64,000 nucleotides of DNA from Rhizobium sp. FKL33 (GCF_005222915.1 NZ_STFX01000005.1:62001-126000); one strand, 5' to 3'; positions 18,235-27,841 are shown, counted from the stretch's first letter. The notes: generated from the letters alone by a model not told the origin. A program made the numbers and translations.

Positions 18235-19638
18235 TCATTCCTCATCCGGATCGGTCGGACCCACATGTTTCGAACCCGCGATCCGCACCACGAGGTCCAT
18301 CAGGCTTTCGATGCTGTTCCATGAACCATTGGAGGATTTCGGAATCTCCGCGGAACCCGAGGGCAGCACCGCGGCCTGAAAACCCAATTTCTCGGCTTCT
18401 TTAAGGCGAAGACCGGTATGGCTGACAGGTCGGATGGCCCCCGACAGGCTGATTTCGCCGAAATAGACGCATTCCTTCGGCAGCGCCTGCCCCGCAAGCG
18501 AAGACACGAGCGCTGCGGCCACGGCCACATCGGCGGCCGGCTCAGAAATGCGATATCCGCCCGCGACATTGAGATAGACATCGTAATTGCCGAGCCTGAC
18601 CCGGCAATGCGCCTCGAGGACGGCGAGAATCATCGCGAGCCGCGACGAATCCCAGCCGACCACGGCGCGGCGCGGCGTGCCGAGCGAGGTCGGCGCGACT
18701 AGCGCCTGCACTTCGACCAGCACGGGCCGCGTTCCCTCGATGCCCGCGAAGACGGCCGCGCCCGGGGCCTTCTCGTTGCGCTCGCCGAGAAAGAGTTCGG
18801 AGGGGTTGGCGACTTCGCGCAGGCCGCGATCGGACATTTCGAAGACGCCGATCTCGTCGGTCGGTCCGAAGCGGTTCTTGACCGTGCGCATGATGCGGTA
18901 GTGATGGCCGCGATCGCCTTCGAAATACATGACCGCATCGACCATATGCTCGACCACGCGGGGGCCCGCAATCTGACCATCCTTCGTCACATGGCCCACC
19001 AGCACCACGGTCGCGCCGGTCTGCTTGGCGAATCGGATCATGGCTTGCGCGCCGACGCGGACCTGGGTCACCGTCCCCGGCGCAGCCTCGGCAACATCGC
19101 TCCACAGCGTCTGGATGGAATCGATGATCACCAGATCGGGCCGCTTGTCCTCCGACAGCGTCGCCAGGATGTCCTCGACATTGGTTTCTGCCGCGAGCAG
19201 CACGCCGGCGTCGGCCGCGTTCAGGCGCTGGGCGCGCAGACGCACCTGCGCCACAGCCTCTTCGCCCGAGACATAGATGACGCGATTGCCGCGCCGCGCC
19301 AGGGCCGCCGCCGCCTGCATGAGGAGCGTCGACTTGCCGATGCCGGGATCGCCGCCGATCAGCACCGCCGAGCCGCGCACGAAGCCGCCGCCGGTCACGC
19401 GGTCCAGTTCGGAAATGCCGCTTTCGATGCGCGGCGCTTCCTCGATTTCACCCGAGAGCGTCGTCAGCGTCACAGGCCGGCCCTTCTTGGGCGCCTTGCC
19501 GGGACCGCCGCCGATGCCGGCCGTCGGGTCTTCCTCGATGATCGTGTTCCAGGCGCCGCAACCGTCGCATTTGCCGACCCAACGGGAATGCACGGCGCCG
19601 CAATTCTGGCAGATGAAGTGGGAACGGGTTTTGGCCAT
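18235..19638 (-). CDS. radA: DNA repair protein RadA
   Basis: A 467-residue RecA-like branch-migration protein for homologous recombination. It has the N-terminal zinc finger CQNCG-CDGCG (about 10-30), Walker A GGDPGIGKST, the RadA-specific KNRFG motif and a C-terminal Lon-protease-like domain ending DLVVRIAGSKHVGPTD. Its ATG overlaps the stop of the ParE toxin gene upstream as TAATG, so translation is likely coupled to the toxin-antitoxin operon, which is unusual for radA. Confidence 0.96.
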   Translation of the reverse strand: MAKTRSHFICQNCGAVHSRWVGKCDGCGAWNTIIEEDPTAGIGGGPGKAPKKGRPVTLTTLSGEIEEAPRIESGISELDRVTGGGFVRGSAVLIGGDPGIGKSTLLMQAAAALARRGNRVIYVSGEEAVAQVRLRAQRLNAADAGVLLAAETNVEDILATLSEDKRPDLVIIDSIQTLWSDVAEAAPGTVTQVRVGAQAMIRFAKQTGATVVLVGHVTKDGQIAGPRVVEHMVDAVMYFEGDRGHHYRIMRTVKNRFGPTDEIGVFEMSDRGLREVANPSELFLGERNEKAPGAAVFAGIEGTRPVLVEVQALVAPTSLGTPRRAVVGWDSSRLAMILAVLEAHCRVRLGNYDVYLNVAGGYRISEPAADVAVAAALVSSLAGQALPKECVYFGEISLSGAIRPVSHTGLRLKEAEKLGFQAAVLPSGSAEIPKSSNGSWNSIESLMDLVVRIAGSKHVGPTDPDEE

Positions 19639-19955
19639 TAGTCCTCAGCGTTGGGTGCAAACATGTCCGGTGTCACATTTTGCCGACCATGGAGGACGCG
19701 AATGACGCGGATCTGATGATGTTGGGCAATGAAATAGATGCAGCGCTCTTTGTAGGGAAAAACGCGAAGGCCCTGGTGCAGCCAATCACGCGGCGCGCCC
19801 CTGACCTTGTTGTGCGCCAGAGCGGAAATCTTATGATCAATGTCGACGATAAAGCGGCTCGCCGCATCAGGATTCTGTTCCGCAATGTAGCGGTAGATAG
19901 ATGCCAAGCCCCGAAGAGCCGTCTCCGAATAGGAGAATGTCCAGCCGTCTTTCAC
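19638..19955 (-). CDS. parE: ParE/RelE-superfamily toxin
   Basis: A 105-residue protein with the RelE/ParE fold pattern: YSETALRGLASIYRYIAEQNPDAASRFIVDI in the helical part and LRVFPYKERCIYFIAQHHQIRVIRVLHGRQN in the sheet. ParE toxins poison DNA gyrase, though ParE-like proteins vary. The antitoxin precedes it with a four-base overlap. Its TAA stop overlaps the radA ATG by one base. The remaining C-terminus (TPDMFAPNAED) looks intact. Confidence 0.9.
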   Translation of the reverse strand: MKDGWTFSYSETALRGLASIYRYIAEQNPDAASRFIVDIDHKISALAHNKVRGAPRDWLHQGLRVFPYKERCIYFIAQHHQIRVIRVLHGRQNVTPDMFAPNAED

Positions 19956-20215
19956 TTGAGCGCATCGGCATTGTCGATGACGTACCGCGCCATGTCGCCC
20001 GACTCATTGAACGTCTGGTAGCGACCTGCCGAGAAGTCATCCAACCCCTTTTGGACATCACGGCGCAACGCGTTCACCTTCGTATCATGCTCAAGCCGTG
20101 CGATCGCAACGCGAACCACCTCGCTTTCGTTGGCGAAATTGCCATTGGCAATTTCGCGCTCCAGAAAGGCTTGCTCCTCGTCTGAGATCGTTACCGAGAT
20201 CGTTCTGTCGCTCAT
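19952..20215 (-). CDS. parD: ParD-family antitoxin
   Basis: An 87-residue ribbon-helix-helix antitoxin. The N-terminal strand is RTISVTISDEEQAFLEREI, followed by FANESEVVRVAIARLEHD, and a C-terminal toxin-wrapping region. It precedes parE with an ATGA overlap and probably represses the operon, which here also carries radA. Confidence 0.9.
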   Translation of the reverse strand: MSDRTISVTISDEEQAFLEREIANGNFANESEVVRVAIARLEHDTKVNALRRDVQKGLDDFSAGRYQTFNESGDMARYVIDNADALK

Positions 20216-20274
20216 CGGCTCAGCCGCTCCATCACAATTGGGACGACCCTAGCAAAACGAGAACAAAATAGCAA

Positions 20275-22164
20275 CTACTCCGCTGCCGGCTTGCCGCGCA
20301 CGATCACGCCGAGATCGTCGGTTTCGCGAACCTTTTTGAGCTGTTCCTCGACCTGGGTGGCTTCGAGCTGGCGGCTCCACATCTGGGCGTAGAGGCCGTT
20401 CTGCGCCAGGAGATCGCCGTGGCGACCGCGCTCGGCGATGCCGCCATCCTTCAGCACGATGATCTCGTCGGCGTTGACGACCGTGGAGAGACGGTGGGCG
20501 ATGACAAGCGTCGTCCTGTTCTTGGAGACGATGTCGAGCGCCGCCTGGATTTCCTGTTCAGTGCGGGTGTCGAGCGCCGAAGTCGCTTCGTCGAGGATGA
20601 GGATCGGCGGCGATTTCAGGATGGTGCGGGCGATCGCCACGCGCTGCTTCTCGCCGCCCGAGAGCTTCAGGCCGCGTTCGCCCACCATCGACTTGTAGCC
20701 GTCCGGCAGCGAGCGGATGAACTGATCGATCTGGGCGATTTCGGCGGCCTGGGTCACCTCTTCCTCACGAGCCGAGGGGCGACCATAGCGAATATTATAG
20801 GCGATGGTGTCGTTGAACAGCACGGTGTCCTGCGGCACCATGCCGATGGCGGCGCGCAGCGACTTCTGCGTCACGCCGCGCACGTCCTGGCCGTCAATGG
20901 TCACAGCGCCCTGCTGCACGTCGTAGAAGCGGTAAAGAAGGCGCGAAATGGTCGACTTGCCGGCCCCCGACGGCCCGACGATGGCGACCGTCTTGCCGGC
21001 CGGCACCTCGAAGGACACGCCCTTGAGGATAGGCCGGGCCGCATCATAGGCAAAATGCACGTCCTTGAAGGAAATCGCGCCCTGGGCGATCGCCAGAGGC
21101 TTGGCGTCAGGCGCATCCTCGATTTCGGCGTCGACTTCGAGCAGGTCGAACATCTGTTCGATGTCGGTGAGACCCTGGCGGATTTCGCGATAGACGAAGC
21201 CGATGAAATTGAGCGGGATCGACAGCTGCATCAGCATGGTGTTGATGAAGACGAAGTCGCCGATCGTCTGCTCGCCGCGCTGCACGGCCATCGCCGACAT
21301 CACCATCATCACCAGAGTGCCGACGCCGAATATCACGCCCTGGCCGAAGTTCAGCCAGCCGAGCGAAGTCCAGACCTGGGTGGCGGACTTTTCGTAGCGC
21401 TCCATCGAAGCGTCGAAGCGCTTGGCCTCCATCTCCTCATTGCCGAAATATTTGACGGTTTCGAAATTGAGGAGCGAGTCGATCGCCTTGGTGTTGGCGT
21501 CGGTGTCGGAGTCGTTCATCGTCCGGCGGATGTTCATGCGCCAGTCGCTGGCGCGCACCGTAAACCAGATATAGAGCCAGACGGTGACGGCGGTCACGAA
21601 CAGGTAGGAGAAGCCGTAGCCCCACCAGAAGATCGCCGCCGTCAGGATGAATTCTATCAGCGTCGGGAATGTGTTGAGGATGGTGAAACGGACGATCGTT
21701 TCGATGCCCTTGGTGCCGCGCTCGATGACGCGGGACAGGCCGCCGGTGCGCCGCTCCAGATGGAAGCGCAGCGACAGGCGGTGCAAATGCACGAAGGTCT
21801 TGAAGGCCAACTGGCGGACGGCGTATTGGCCGACGCTCGCAAACATCGCGTCGCGCAGCTGATTGAGCGCGAGCTGCACCAGACGGGCGATGTTGTAAGC
21901 GACGACCAGCGTCACCGCGCCGAGCATGAACAGCGGCAGAATGCCGACCGCGTCCATCTTGCCGTTCAGCGCGTCGGTGGACCATTTGAAGAAATAAGGC
22001 ACCAGCAGCAGCACGACCTTGGCGACCAGCAGGATCGCAGTGGCCCAGACCACCCGCATCTTGAGATCGGGACGATCGGCGGGCCACATATAGGGCCAGA
22101 GATTGACGATCGTCTGCAGCGTCTTGCCCGATTCCGCCGATACCGTTTTTGTCTTGCCAGCCAT
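20275..22164 (-). CDS. Atm1-type ABC exporter (fused permease and ATPase)
   Basis: A 629-residue half-transporter. The six-helix exporter domain (about 25-340) contains the Atm1-like stretch RTGGLSRVIERGTKGIETIVRF, and the ATPase has Walker A VGPSGAGKST, Q-loop MVPQDTVLFNDT, signature LSGGEKQR and Walker B ILILDEATSALD. Bacterial Atm1 homologues export glutathione conjugates and metal-thiol complexes and relate to mitochondrial Fe/S exporters. The ParDE stop-side and LysM genes flank it; no operon partner is evident. Confidence 0.92.
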   Translation of the reverse strand: MAGKTKTVSAESGKTLQTIVNLWPYMWPADRPDLKMRVVWATAILLVAKVVLLLVPYFFKWSTDALNGKMDAVGILPLFMLGAVTLVVAYNIARLVQLALNQLRDAMFASVGQYAVRQLAFKTFVHLHRLSLRFHLERRTGGLSRVIERGTKGIETIVRFTILNTFPTLIEFILTAAIFWWGYGFSYLFVTAVTVWLYIWFTVRASDWRMNIRRTMNDSDTDANTKAIDSLLNFETVKYFGNEEMEAKRFDASMERYEKSATQVWTSLGWLNFGQGVIFGVGTLVMMVMSAMAVQRGEQTIGDFVFINTMLMQLSIPLNFIGFVYREIRQGLTDIEQMFDLLEVDAEIEDAPDAKPLAIAQGAISFKDVHFAYDAARPILKGVSFEVPAGKTVAIVGPSGAGKSTISRLLYRFYDVQQGAVTIDGQDVRGVTQKSLRAAIGMVPQDTVLFNDTIAYNIRYGRPSAREEEVTQAAEIAQIDQFIRSLPDGYKSMVGERGLKLSGGEKQRVAIARTILKSPPILILDEATSALDTRTEQEIQAALDIVSKNRTTLVIAHRLSTVVNADEIIVLKDGGIAERGRHGDLLAQNGLYAQMWSRQLEATQVEEQLKKVRETDDLGVIVRGKPAAE

Positions 22165-22272
22165 GCACCACCAGTATTCCGAAAGGAACAGAACGGCGGC
22201 CCGAACCAGGACCGCCGTCTCATGCGTCAGATAGGGTCGCGCCGCGAGATCTGCAACGACGCGACGGCGATT

Positions 22273-24201
22273 TTATTTCAGGCCCAACCGCTTGCGATGA
22301 AGTTCCTCGGCATTGTCGAGCGGCTTGTCGGGCACGCCGAAGATCTGGCCGGGAAGGATCCGATCGGGGTCTTCGATCTGTGCCTCGTTGGCGAGATAGA
22401 TGGTGGTGTAGCGAACACCCTGTCCATAGACGCGCCGCGAGATCTGCCACAGCGTGTCGCCGCGGCGGATGATCACGGAACTCGCGCTATGCTGCAGCGG
22501 CGCCTGCTGGATGACCTTCGGCTCGCCGTCTGCGGCGGCGGTCTTGGTTTCCGTCGACGCTACAGGCTGCGCGGGCGCCGCTTCGGCGGTTGCCGGCTGC
22601 GCGGCCGCCGTCTCTGCGGCAGCCGGCTGGACGGGCTTTGCGGGCTTTGCGGGCTCGGCAGCGGCTTCAGCCTTGGTTTCCGCAGGCTCTGCGACCTCGG
22701 AACCCTGCTCAGCCGGTGTAATCGGCTGCTTGGGATCGGCGGAGGCGGCTTCGACAGCGGGCGCGGTCTTGGTTTCGACGGCCTTGGCCGGCTGGGCGGC
22801 GGCGGCGGTCTGGATCGCCGGGCCGGTGGCGGAGGTCACCGCATCGTCGATCTTGTCGAGCGCGGCCTGAACATCGGCAGCGCTCTGCGGCAGCGCCTTC
22901 AGCAGCGCGAGCGCCTTGGCGGCCTCGCCGGCGGTCTTTGCCGCCATTTCCTGGGCGACGGGATCGACATTGTCGGGCGCCTTGATCTCGGCGAGCGACT
23001 TGAGCGCGATTTCGGTCGAGGAACGGGCGGCGGCCAGTTCCTCGGCAGTCGGGGTGCGGCCATTGGCGAACAGGCCCTTCAGGAGATCGATCGCCTTCCC
23101 GGCCTCTTCACGCGCCTTGTCATAAGCGCCGAAGGCGAGCGGCTGCATCGGGCTCGTCGCCGCGCCGCCAGCCTCGCCGGCGACGGCGGCCATCTGCGCG
23201 CCTTCGGGACGGAAAAAGGGAACCGAAGCGCGGAATTCGACGCGGGCGCCATCGGCGCTCAGCACATCGGCGCGGATCGTATGATCGCCCACCGTCAGCG
23301 GCATGGTGTTGTCGGCCACGAAGCGGCCCTTTTCATTGACCTTCACCTCGGCCACCAGCTTGTCGTCGGCGTAAACGCGGACGGAGCGGCCCTTGGGCGC
23401 CTTGCCGGCCACGAACAGCTTGTCGCCTTCGATTTCGACGGCTGAGACCTGCACTTCCGGATCGAGGGCGGGCGAGGACGAATTCGACGCATTGGATTGA
23501 ACGATCACGGCGGACGGCGTCTCGGCAGCGGCGGTCTGGGTCTCCTGAGCCGGCTTGGCGTCCGGGGCGGCGGCGGCTTCAGTCTTGGCGGCCGCCGCTT
23601 CCGGCATGGTCACGATGCGCGAGGCTTCGCCGGGCTTGGAGACCATGGCCAGCAATTCGCCCTTCTTGTCCTTCGGCACGGAAATGGTGGCGACTTCTTC
23701 CGAGTTCACAGACTGGCCATTGGTTCCCTTGGCCTGCAGCACCAACTGATGGTCGCCGGCGGGCAGCGGCTGGTCGAGCACCACGGCGAAATCGCCGGTG
23801 GCGCCGGCCTTGACGGTGGAGATGATCTTCTGGCCGTCGGAGACTGCCACGTCGGCATTGGGGGCGGCGCGGCCGGCGATCACCGTCGAGCCGTCGGGTT
23901 CGACGCGCAACACGTCGAAGGACGGGGCGTCCGGATTTTGCGGCGCGGCCTCGGCGGCCGGGGTTGCGGCGGCCTCGGTCGTCGCGGCCGGGGTGGGCTC
24001 GGTCTTGGCGGCGCCGCTCGTCACGTCGGTGATGCCGGTCTGCGCCGAAGCCACGACCTGCTCGGCCGCGTTCTTCGCAGTCTCCGCGAGTTGTTCTGCG
24101 TCCTTCTTGGCCGATGTGTTCGGCAAGACGACGAGGAACATCAACAGGCTGGCGACCACCAGAACGATCAGTGCGACCAAAACGGCGCGGCTTCTTTTCA
24201 T
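22273..24201 (-). CDS. LysM-domain envelope protein with Ig-like modules
   Basis: A 642-residue protein anchored by one N-terminal membrane helix (about 5-27, LVALIVLVVASLLMFLVVL). Two beta-rich bacterial Ig-like segments lie at about 80-180 (FDVLRVEPDGSTVIAGRAAP) and 230-320 (VSAVEIEGDKLFVAGKAPKG). A long Ala/Pro/Glu low-complexity linker follows, and a C-terminal LysM peptidoglycan-binding domain (IIRRGDTLWQISRRVYGQG) occupies about 575-625. Homologues occur in many rhizobia; it probably bridges inner membrane and cell wall. ATG 24201 (MKRSRAV) is preferred to the frame start at 24228. Confidence 0.9.
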   Translation of the reverse strand: MKRSRAVLVALIVLVVASLLMFLVVLPNTSAKKDAEQLAETAKNAAEQVVASAQTGITDVTSGAAKTEPTPAATTEAAATPAAEAAPQNPDAPSFDVLRVEPDGSTVIAGRAAPNADVAVSDGQKIISTVKAGATGDFAVVLDQPLPAGDHQLVLQAKGTNGQSVNSEEVATISVPKDKKGELLAMVSKPGEASRIVTMPEAAAAKTEAAAAPDAKPAQETQTAAAETPSAVIVQSNASNSSSPALDPEVQVSAVEIEGDKLFVAGKAPKGRSVRVYADDKLVAEVKVNEKGRFVADNTMPLTVGDHTIRADVLSADGARVEFRASVPFFRPEGAQMAAVAGEAGGAATSPMQPLAFGAYDKAREEAGKAIDLLKGLFANGRTPTAEELAAARSSTEIALKSLAEIKAPDNVDPVAQEMAAKTAGEAAKALALLKALPQSAADVQAALDKIDDAVTSATGPAIQTAAAAQPAKAVETKTAPAVEAASADPKQPITPAEQGSEVAEPAETKAEAAAEPAKPAKPVQPAAAETAAAQPATAEAAPAQPVASTETKTAAADGEPKVIQQAPLQHSASSVIIRRGDTLWQISRRVYGQGVRYTTIYLANEAQIEDPDRILPGQIFGVPDKPLDNAEELHRKRLGLK

Positions 24202-24363
24202 CACTCTTTCTCCAGACGGCGCGAGCATTTTTCGCAGCCTTGAAAATTGCTAGCCGGTTCCCTCAGTATTCTCAAGCGGTTCGGCTGAAGGGGCGGCTCC
24301 AGCGGAGCCGTTTTCCTTCATTTTTCTTGACGCCAAGCGCCCTGCATAGTCTTTTCCGGGATC

Positions 24364-24978
24364 ATGATAGCAGAAAATGTCCCGATTCGATCCATTTGTG
24401 TTTATTGCGGTTCGCAGCCCGGCCGCGACCCCTCCTACATGGAAGCCGGCCGCGCGCTGGGCAAATCCATCGCCGAACACGGCATGCGCCTCGTCTATGG
24501 CGGCGGCACCCGCGGCATCATGGGGGCGGTCGCCTCAGGCGTTCTGTCGCATGGCGGCAAGGTGATCGGCATCATCCCCGAATTCCTGATGGACAAGGAA
24601 GCCTCGCGCCATTCGCTGGGATCGCTGACCGAACTCGTGGTGACCGAGGACATGCATCAGCGCAAGCACCGCATGTTCGAGGAGGCCGATGCCTTCGTGA
24701 CGCTGCCCGGCGGCATCGGCACGCTGGAGGAAATCGTCGAGATCATGACCTGGGGTCAGCTCGGTCGTCACCGCAAGCCGATGGTCTTCGCCAATATCAA
24801 CAAGTTCTGGGAGCCGATGCTGGAGCTCCTGAACCACATGTCCGGCCAGGGCTTCATCCACACGTCGCATCTGGTCAAGCCGCTGGTCATCGACAAGATC
24901 GAGGACATCATCCCGTCGATCGTGTCCGCGGCGCAGACGCATTCCGAGGGCGACCAGGCGCTTCTGTCGCGGATGTGA
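24364..24978 (+). CDS. LOG-family nucleoside monophosphate phosphoribohydrolase
   Basis: A 204-residue Rossmann-fold protein of the TIGR00730/LOG family, with GGGTRGIMGAVA and the signature PGGIGTLEE (115-123), preceded by conserved Arg103. Family members release free bases from nucleoside 5'-monophosphates, including cytokinin precursors; the physiological substrate in this bacterium is not visible. Start at ATG 24364. It is divergent from the LysM gene across a 162-base gap that should hold both promoters. Confidence 0.93.
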   Translation: MIAENVPIRSICVYCGSQPGRDPSYMEAGRALGKSIAEHGMRLVYGGGTRGIMGAVASGVLSHGGKVIGIIPEFLMDKEASRHSLGSLTELVVTEDMHQRKHRMFEEADAFVTLPGGIGTLEEIVEIMTWGQLGRHRKPMVFANINKFWEPMLELLNHMSGQGFIHTSHLVKPLVIDKIEDIIPSIVSAAQTHSEGDQALLSRM

Positions 24979-25040
24979 CCGCAGGGCTGCCGGAACCATC
25001 GAGGGCTCTTCGCTGCAGATCCGCGGAAAGGCGTTCTTGA

Positions 25041-25841
25041 ATGAAGATCATCAGCCTGAACGCCTGGGGCGGCGTGTTGTATGACGAACTCGTCGCCTTT
25101 CTCGCCGATGCCGAGCCGGATGTCCTCTGTCTGCAGGAAGTGATCCGAACGCCCGGCGCCGCGCGCGACTGGCTCGTCTATCGCGACGGCGCCCATATCC
25201 TCGATCAACGCGCCAACATCTTTGAAGACATATCCCGCGCCTTGCCGGGCCACGCGGCCTATTTTTGTCCTGCGGCGCGCGGCGCCCTGTGGGATGCAGA
25301 GACGGAAGTCGCGTCATTCTGGGGTCTGGCGACATTCGTCCGCACATCGCTGACCGTGATCGGCCAGGCTCAGGGCTTCGTGCACAAGGATTTTTCGCCG
25401 CATGGCTATGGCGACCACCCTCGCCCGCGCAACGCGCATGCCGTGAGGATCTACGACGCGGCGGAGGACCGGACGGTCAGTATCGCCCATATGCATGGCT
25501 TACGGGATCTAAGCGGCAAAATGGATACGCCGGAGCGGCTGGATCAGGCGCGGCGGTTTCTGGCGCTATCGAATCAGGTCTCGCGGCCGGGCGACATCAG
25601 GGTGCTGTGCGGCGATTTCAACGTCGAACCCGACAGTGAAACCCTCGCCCTGATGCGTGGGCGCGGCTTCACCGAACTCGTGACGCAGCATGCCCCGGAG
25701 GGCACGCGAACCTCGCTCTACCGGAAACCGGGCCGCTTCGCCGACTACCTTCTGATCGACCGGGCCGAGACCGTGCGGCGTTTCGAGGTCGTACGCCGCC
25801 CCGAAGTCTCAGATCATTGCCCGTTGGCGGTCGAGATCTGA
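25041..25841 (+). CDS. endonuclease/exonuclease/phosphatase-family hydrolase
   Basis: A 266-residue EEP-superfamily protein. Metal-binding landmarks are KIISLNAWGG at the N-terminus, DVLCLQEV (catalytic Glu), AHMHGL, CGDFNVEPDS and the terminal SDHCPLAVEI (catalytic Asp-His). Members hydrolyse phosphodiester or phosphate bonds in nucleic acids, lipids or sugars; the substrate is unknown. It lies 62 bases after the LOG gene and may be co-transcribed. Confidence 0.9.
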   Translation: MKIISLNAWGGVLYDELVAFLADAEPDVLCLQEVIRTPGAARDWLVYRDGAHILDQRANIFEDISRALPGHAAYFCPAARGALWDAETEVASFWGLATFVRTSLTVIGQAQGFVHKDFSPHGYGDHPRPRNAHAVRIYDAAEDRTVSIAHMHGLRDLSGKMDTPERLDQARRFLALSNQVSRPGDIRVLCGDFNVEPDSETLALMRGRGFTELVTQHAPEGTRTSLYRKPGRFADYLLIDRAETVRRFEVVRRPEVSDHCPLAVEI

Positions 25842-25850
25842 GCCGGGCTG

Positions 25851-26762
25851 TCAGCCGGCCTTCTTCATCATGCCGCGCAGCATCGGCCAGGAATAGACGA
25901 CAAGCGCCGACCAGATGAAGCAGAAGGCGACCAGCTTCTCGGTGGAGAAATGCTCCTTGAACACGAAGACGGCGGTGAGGAAGATCATCGTCGGCGCGAT
26001 ATATTGCATGATGCCGATGGTCGAGAGCCTGAGCAGCTTGGCGCCGTTGGCGTAGAGCATCAGCGGCACGGCGGTGACGACGCCGGAGGCCATCAGCAGC
26101 AGCATGTCGGTGGTCCCGCTAGGGCCGAAATGACCGGTCCCCTCTTGCGACGCATAGACGAGATAAGCGATCGCCGGGACGGAGAGAATGAGAACTTCGA
26201 GGAAGAAGCCCTGGTTCGGGCCGACAGGCAGCGTCTTGCGGCAATAGGCGTAGAAGCCCCAGGTGATGGCGAGGCCCAGGGAAACCCAGGGAAGACCGCC
26301 CGCTTCATGGGTGAGGATGCCGACGGCGATAACCGCAAGTCCGATCGCCACATATTGCGGCTTGTTCATGCGTTCCTTGAGCAGGATCGCGCCGAGGGCC
26401 ACGCTGATCAGAGGATTGATGTAATAGCCGAGTGCGGATTCGAGCGCCCTGCCCGCGCCGATCGACCAGACATAGATGAGCCAGTTGATGGTGATGAACG
26501 TGGCGGTGACGCAGGCCATGCCGAGCATGCGCGGCGTACGCAGGGCGATCTTGAGATCTTCGGTCCGCCCGCGCAACAGGAGAACCAATCCCGCCACCGG
26601 CAGCGACCAGAGCACGCGATGCGCCACCACCTCGAGCGGCGGAATATGCGACACCGCTTTCATGTAAAGAGGCAGAAAGCCCCAGAGAAGATAGGCCGAC
26701 AGCGCATACCCGAAACCGGCCAGCGTGTCGCCGCCCCGGGCGGCTTTGTCTTCATTGCTCAT
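25851..26762 (-). CDS. rarD: RarD-family EamA transporter
   Basis: A 303-residue ten-helix EamA/DMT transporter of the RarD subfamily, with the early block GFGYALSAYLLWGFLPLYMKAVSHIPPLEVVAHRVLWS and later ALGYYINPLISVALG. E. coli RarD was linked to chloramphenicol sensitivity; the true substrate is unknown. ATG 26762 is chosen over a frame start at 26786. It ends nine bases from the end of the convergent EEP gene. Confidence 0.9.
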   Translation of the reverse strand: MSNEDKAARGGDTLAGFGYALSAYLLWGFLPLYMKAVSHIPPLEVVAHRVLWSLPVAGLVLLLRGRTEDLKIALRTPRMLGMACVTATFITINWLIYVWSIGAGRALESALGYYINPLISVALGAILLKERMNKPQYVAIGLAVIAVGILTHEAGGLPWVSLGLAITWGFYAYCRKTLPVGPNQGFFLEVLILSVPAIAYLVYASQEGTGHFGPSGTTDMLLLMASGVVTAVPLMLYANGAKLLRLSTIGIMQYIAPTMIFLTAVFVFKEHFSTEKLVAFCFIWSALVVYSWPMLRGMMKKAG

Positions 26763-26866
26763 GGTCACGTTTTCCCGATCTGTCACATGCAGCTAACCGA
26801 AGGCGCCGACATCGACCAATTCATAAAGTTGATGAAAGGATCAGCGTTGGGAAAGACTTGTCGACC

Positions 26867-27187
26867 TCAGGCCCGTGACGGGAGCAGGATGATCGCTGCG
26901 CCGACGAGACAGATCGCTGCGCCCATGACATCCCAGCGATCCGGGCGCTGCGCCTCGACCAGCCATAGCCAGAGAAGCGAAGCGGCGATGTAGACGCCGC
27001 CATAGGCGGCATAGGCGCGGCCCGCGGCGTCGGACGGAATGAGCGTCAGAAGCCAGGCGAACAGAGCCAGAGAGAGCATTCCGGGGCCCAGCCAGAGCAC
27101 GGAACGGCCGAGCTTCAGCCAGGCCCAGAAGGAAAAGCAGCCGGCGATCTCGGCAAAAGCGGCGGCGACGTAAACGGAATAGATCAT
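26867..27187 (-). CDS. YnfA-family (UPF0060) membrane protein
   Basis: A 106-residue protein with four membrane helices and the conserved family blocks [15 protein letters not shown] and [20 protein letters not shown]. Members resemble small-multidrug-resistance transporters; function is not firmly set. The frame extends upstream to 27574, but ATG 27187 (MIYSVY) matches the family length, and the extension is antisense to the sigma factor gene. Confidence 0.93.
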   Translation of the reverse strand: MIYSVYVAAAFAEIAGCFSFWAWLKLGRSVLWLGPGMLSLALFAWLLTLIPSDAAGRAYAAYGGVYIAASLLWLWLVEAQRPDRWDVMGAAICLVGAAIILLPSRA

Positions 27188-27270
27188 CGGCTGAGAATGC
27201 CATGCGCAGCGCCTTGCCGAAAGACCAAACAGGCGGCGGAAAAAAACTTCGAAAAAATCTTCATGGGTCC

Positions 27271-27298
27271 GGAATAGGATGAAATCGGGCGGCGTATA
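27271..27298 (+). promoter_or_regulatory. candidate ECF-type promoter of the sigma factor operon
   Basis: GGAATA (27271-27276) and CGTATA (27293-27298) are 16 bases apart, resembling ECF promoters (GGAA...N16...CGT). The -10 ends only six bases before the ATG at 27305, so the message would be essentially leaderless. Autoregulation by the encoded sigma factor is a reasonable inference. Confidence 0.4.
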
Positions 27299-27304
27299 CT
27301 GGGC

Positions 27305-27841
27305 ATGATGGGAAAGAAGCACGGCTTCAATGTTGTGGATCAGCTCGCGGCGCTCCGGCGTTACGCGCGCTCCTTGTCGCGCAATGGCGACGAGGCCGAG
27401 GATCTCGTGCAGGATGCGCTGGTGCGCGCCTATGAGAAACAGGCCACGTTCCGCACCGACGGCAATATCCGCAACTGGCTGATGTCGATCCTGCACAACA
27501 CGCATATCGACCGGCTGCGCCGCAAGCGCAGCGTCGAGCGCAAGCATGACAGCGCGGCCGAAATGGCCGAGCAATCAGCGCCGGCGTCGCAGGAGCTCTC
27601 GGTCAGGCTCGCACAGATCCAGGCAGCGTTCCAGGACCTGCCGGAAGACCAGCGCGAGGCGCTGCATCTCGTGGCGATCGAGGAGCTCTCCTACCAGGAA
27701 GCCGCCGATGTGCTGAACATTCCCATGGGCACGCTGATGTCGCGCATTTCGCGCGCGCGGGCCCGACTGAGAAACCTCGAAGACGGGGCGGAGGGCGACC
27801 GCAAGCCGCGTCTGAGATTGATAGGAGGCGCAGATGACTGA
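27305..27841 (+). CDS. ECF sigma factor
   Basis: A 178-residue sigma-70-family ECF protein. Region 2 spans about 15-85 ([20 protein letters not shown], then [17 protein letters not shown]) and region 4 about 105-165 ([44 protein letters not shown]). It overlaps the downstream membrane anti-sigma gene by eight bases. The signal it answers to is unknown. It is not the PhyR/NepR-linked EcfG arrangement, since no such partners are adjacent. Confidence 0.93.
   Translation: MMGKKHGFNVVDQLAALRRYARSLSRNGDEAEDLVQDALVRAYEKQATFRTDGNIRNWLMSILHNTHIDRLRRKRSVERKHDSAAEMAEQSAPASQELSVRLAQIQAAFQDLPEDQREALHLVAIEELSYQEAADVLNIPMGTLMSRISRARARLRNLEDGAEGDRKPRLRLIGGADD

Noticed and set aside
20419-23445. 1008-codon open frame on the plus strand opposite the ABC exporter and LysM genes
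   Set aside because: It crosses two well-supported minus-strand genes, has low-complexity Arg/His/Asp/Gly composition and matches the usual high-GC antisense shadow.
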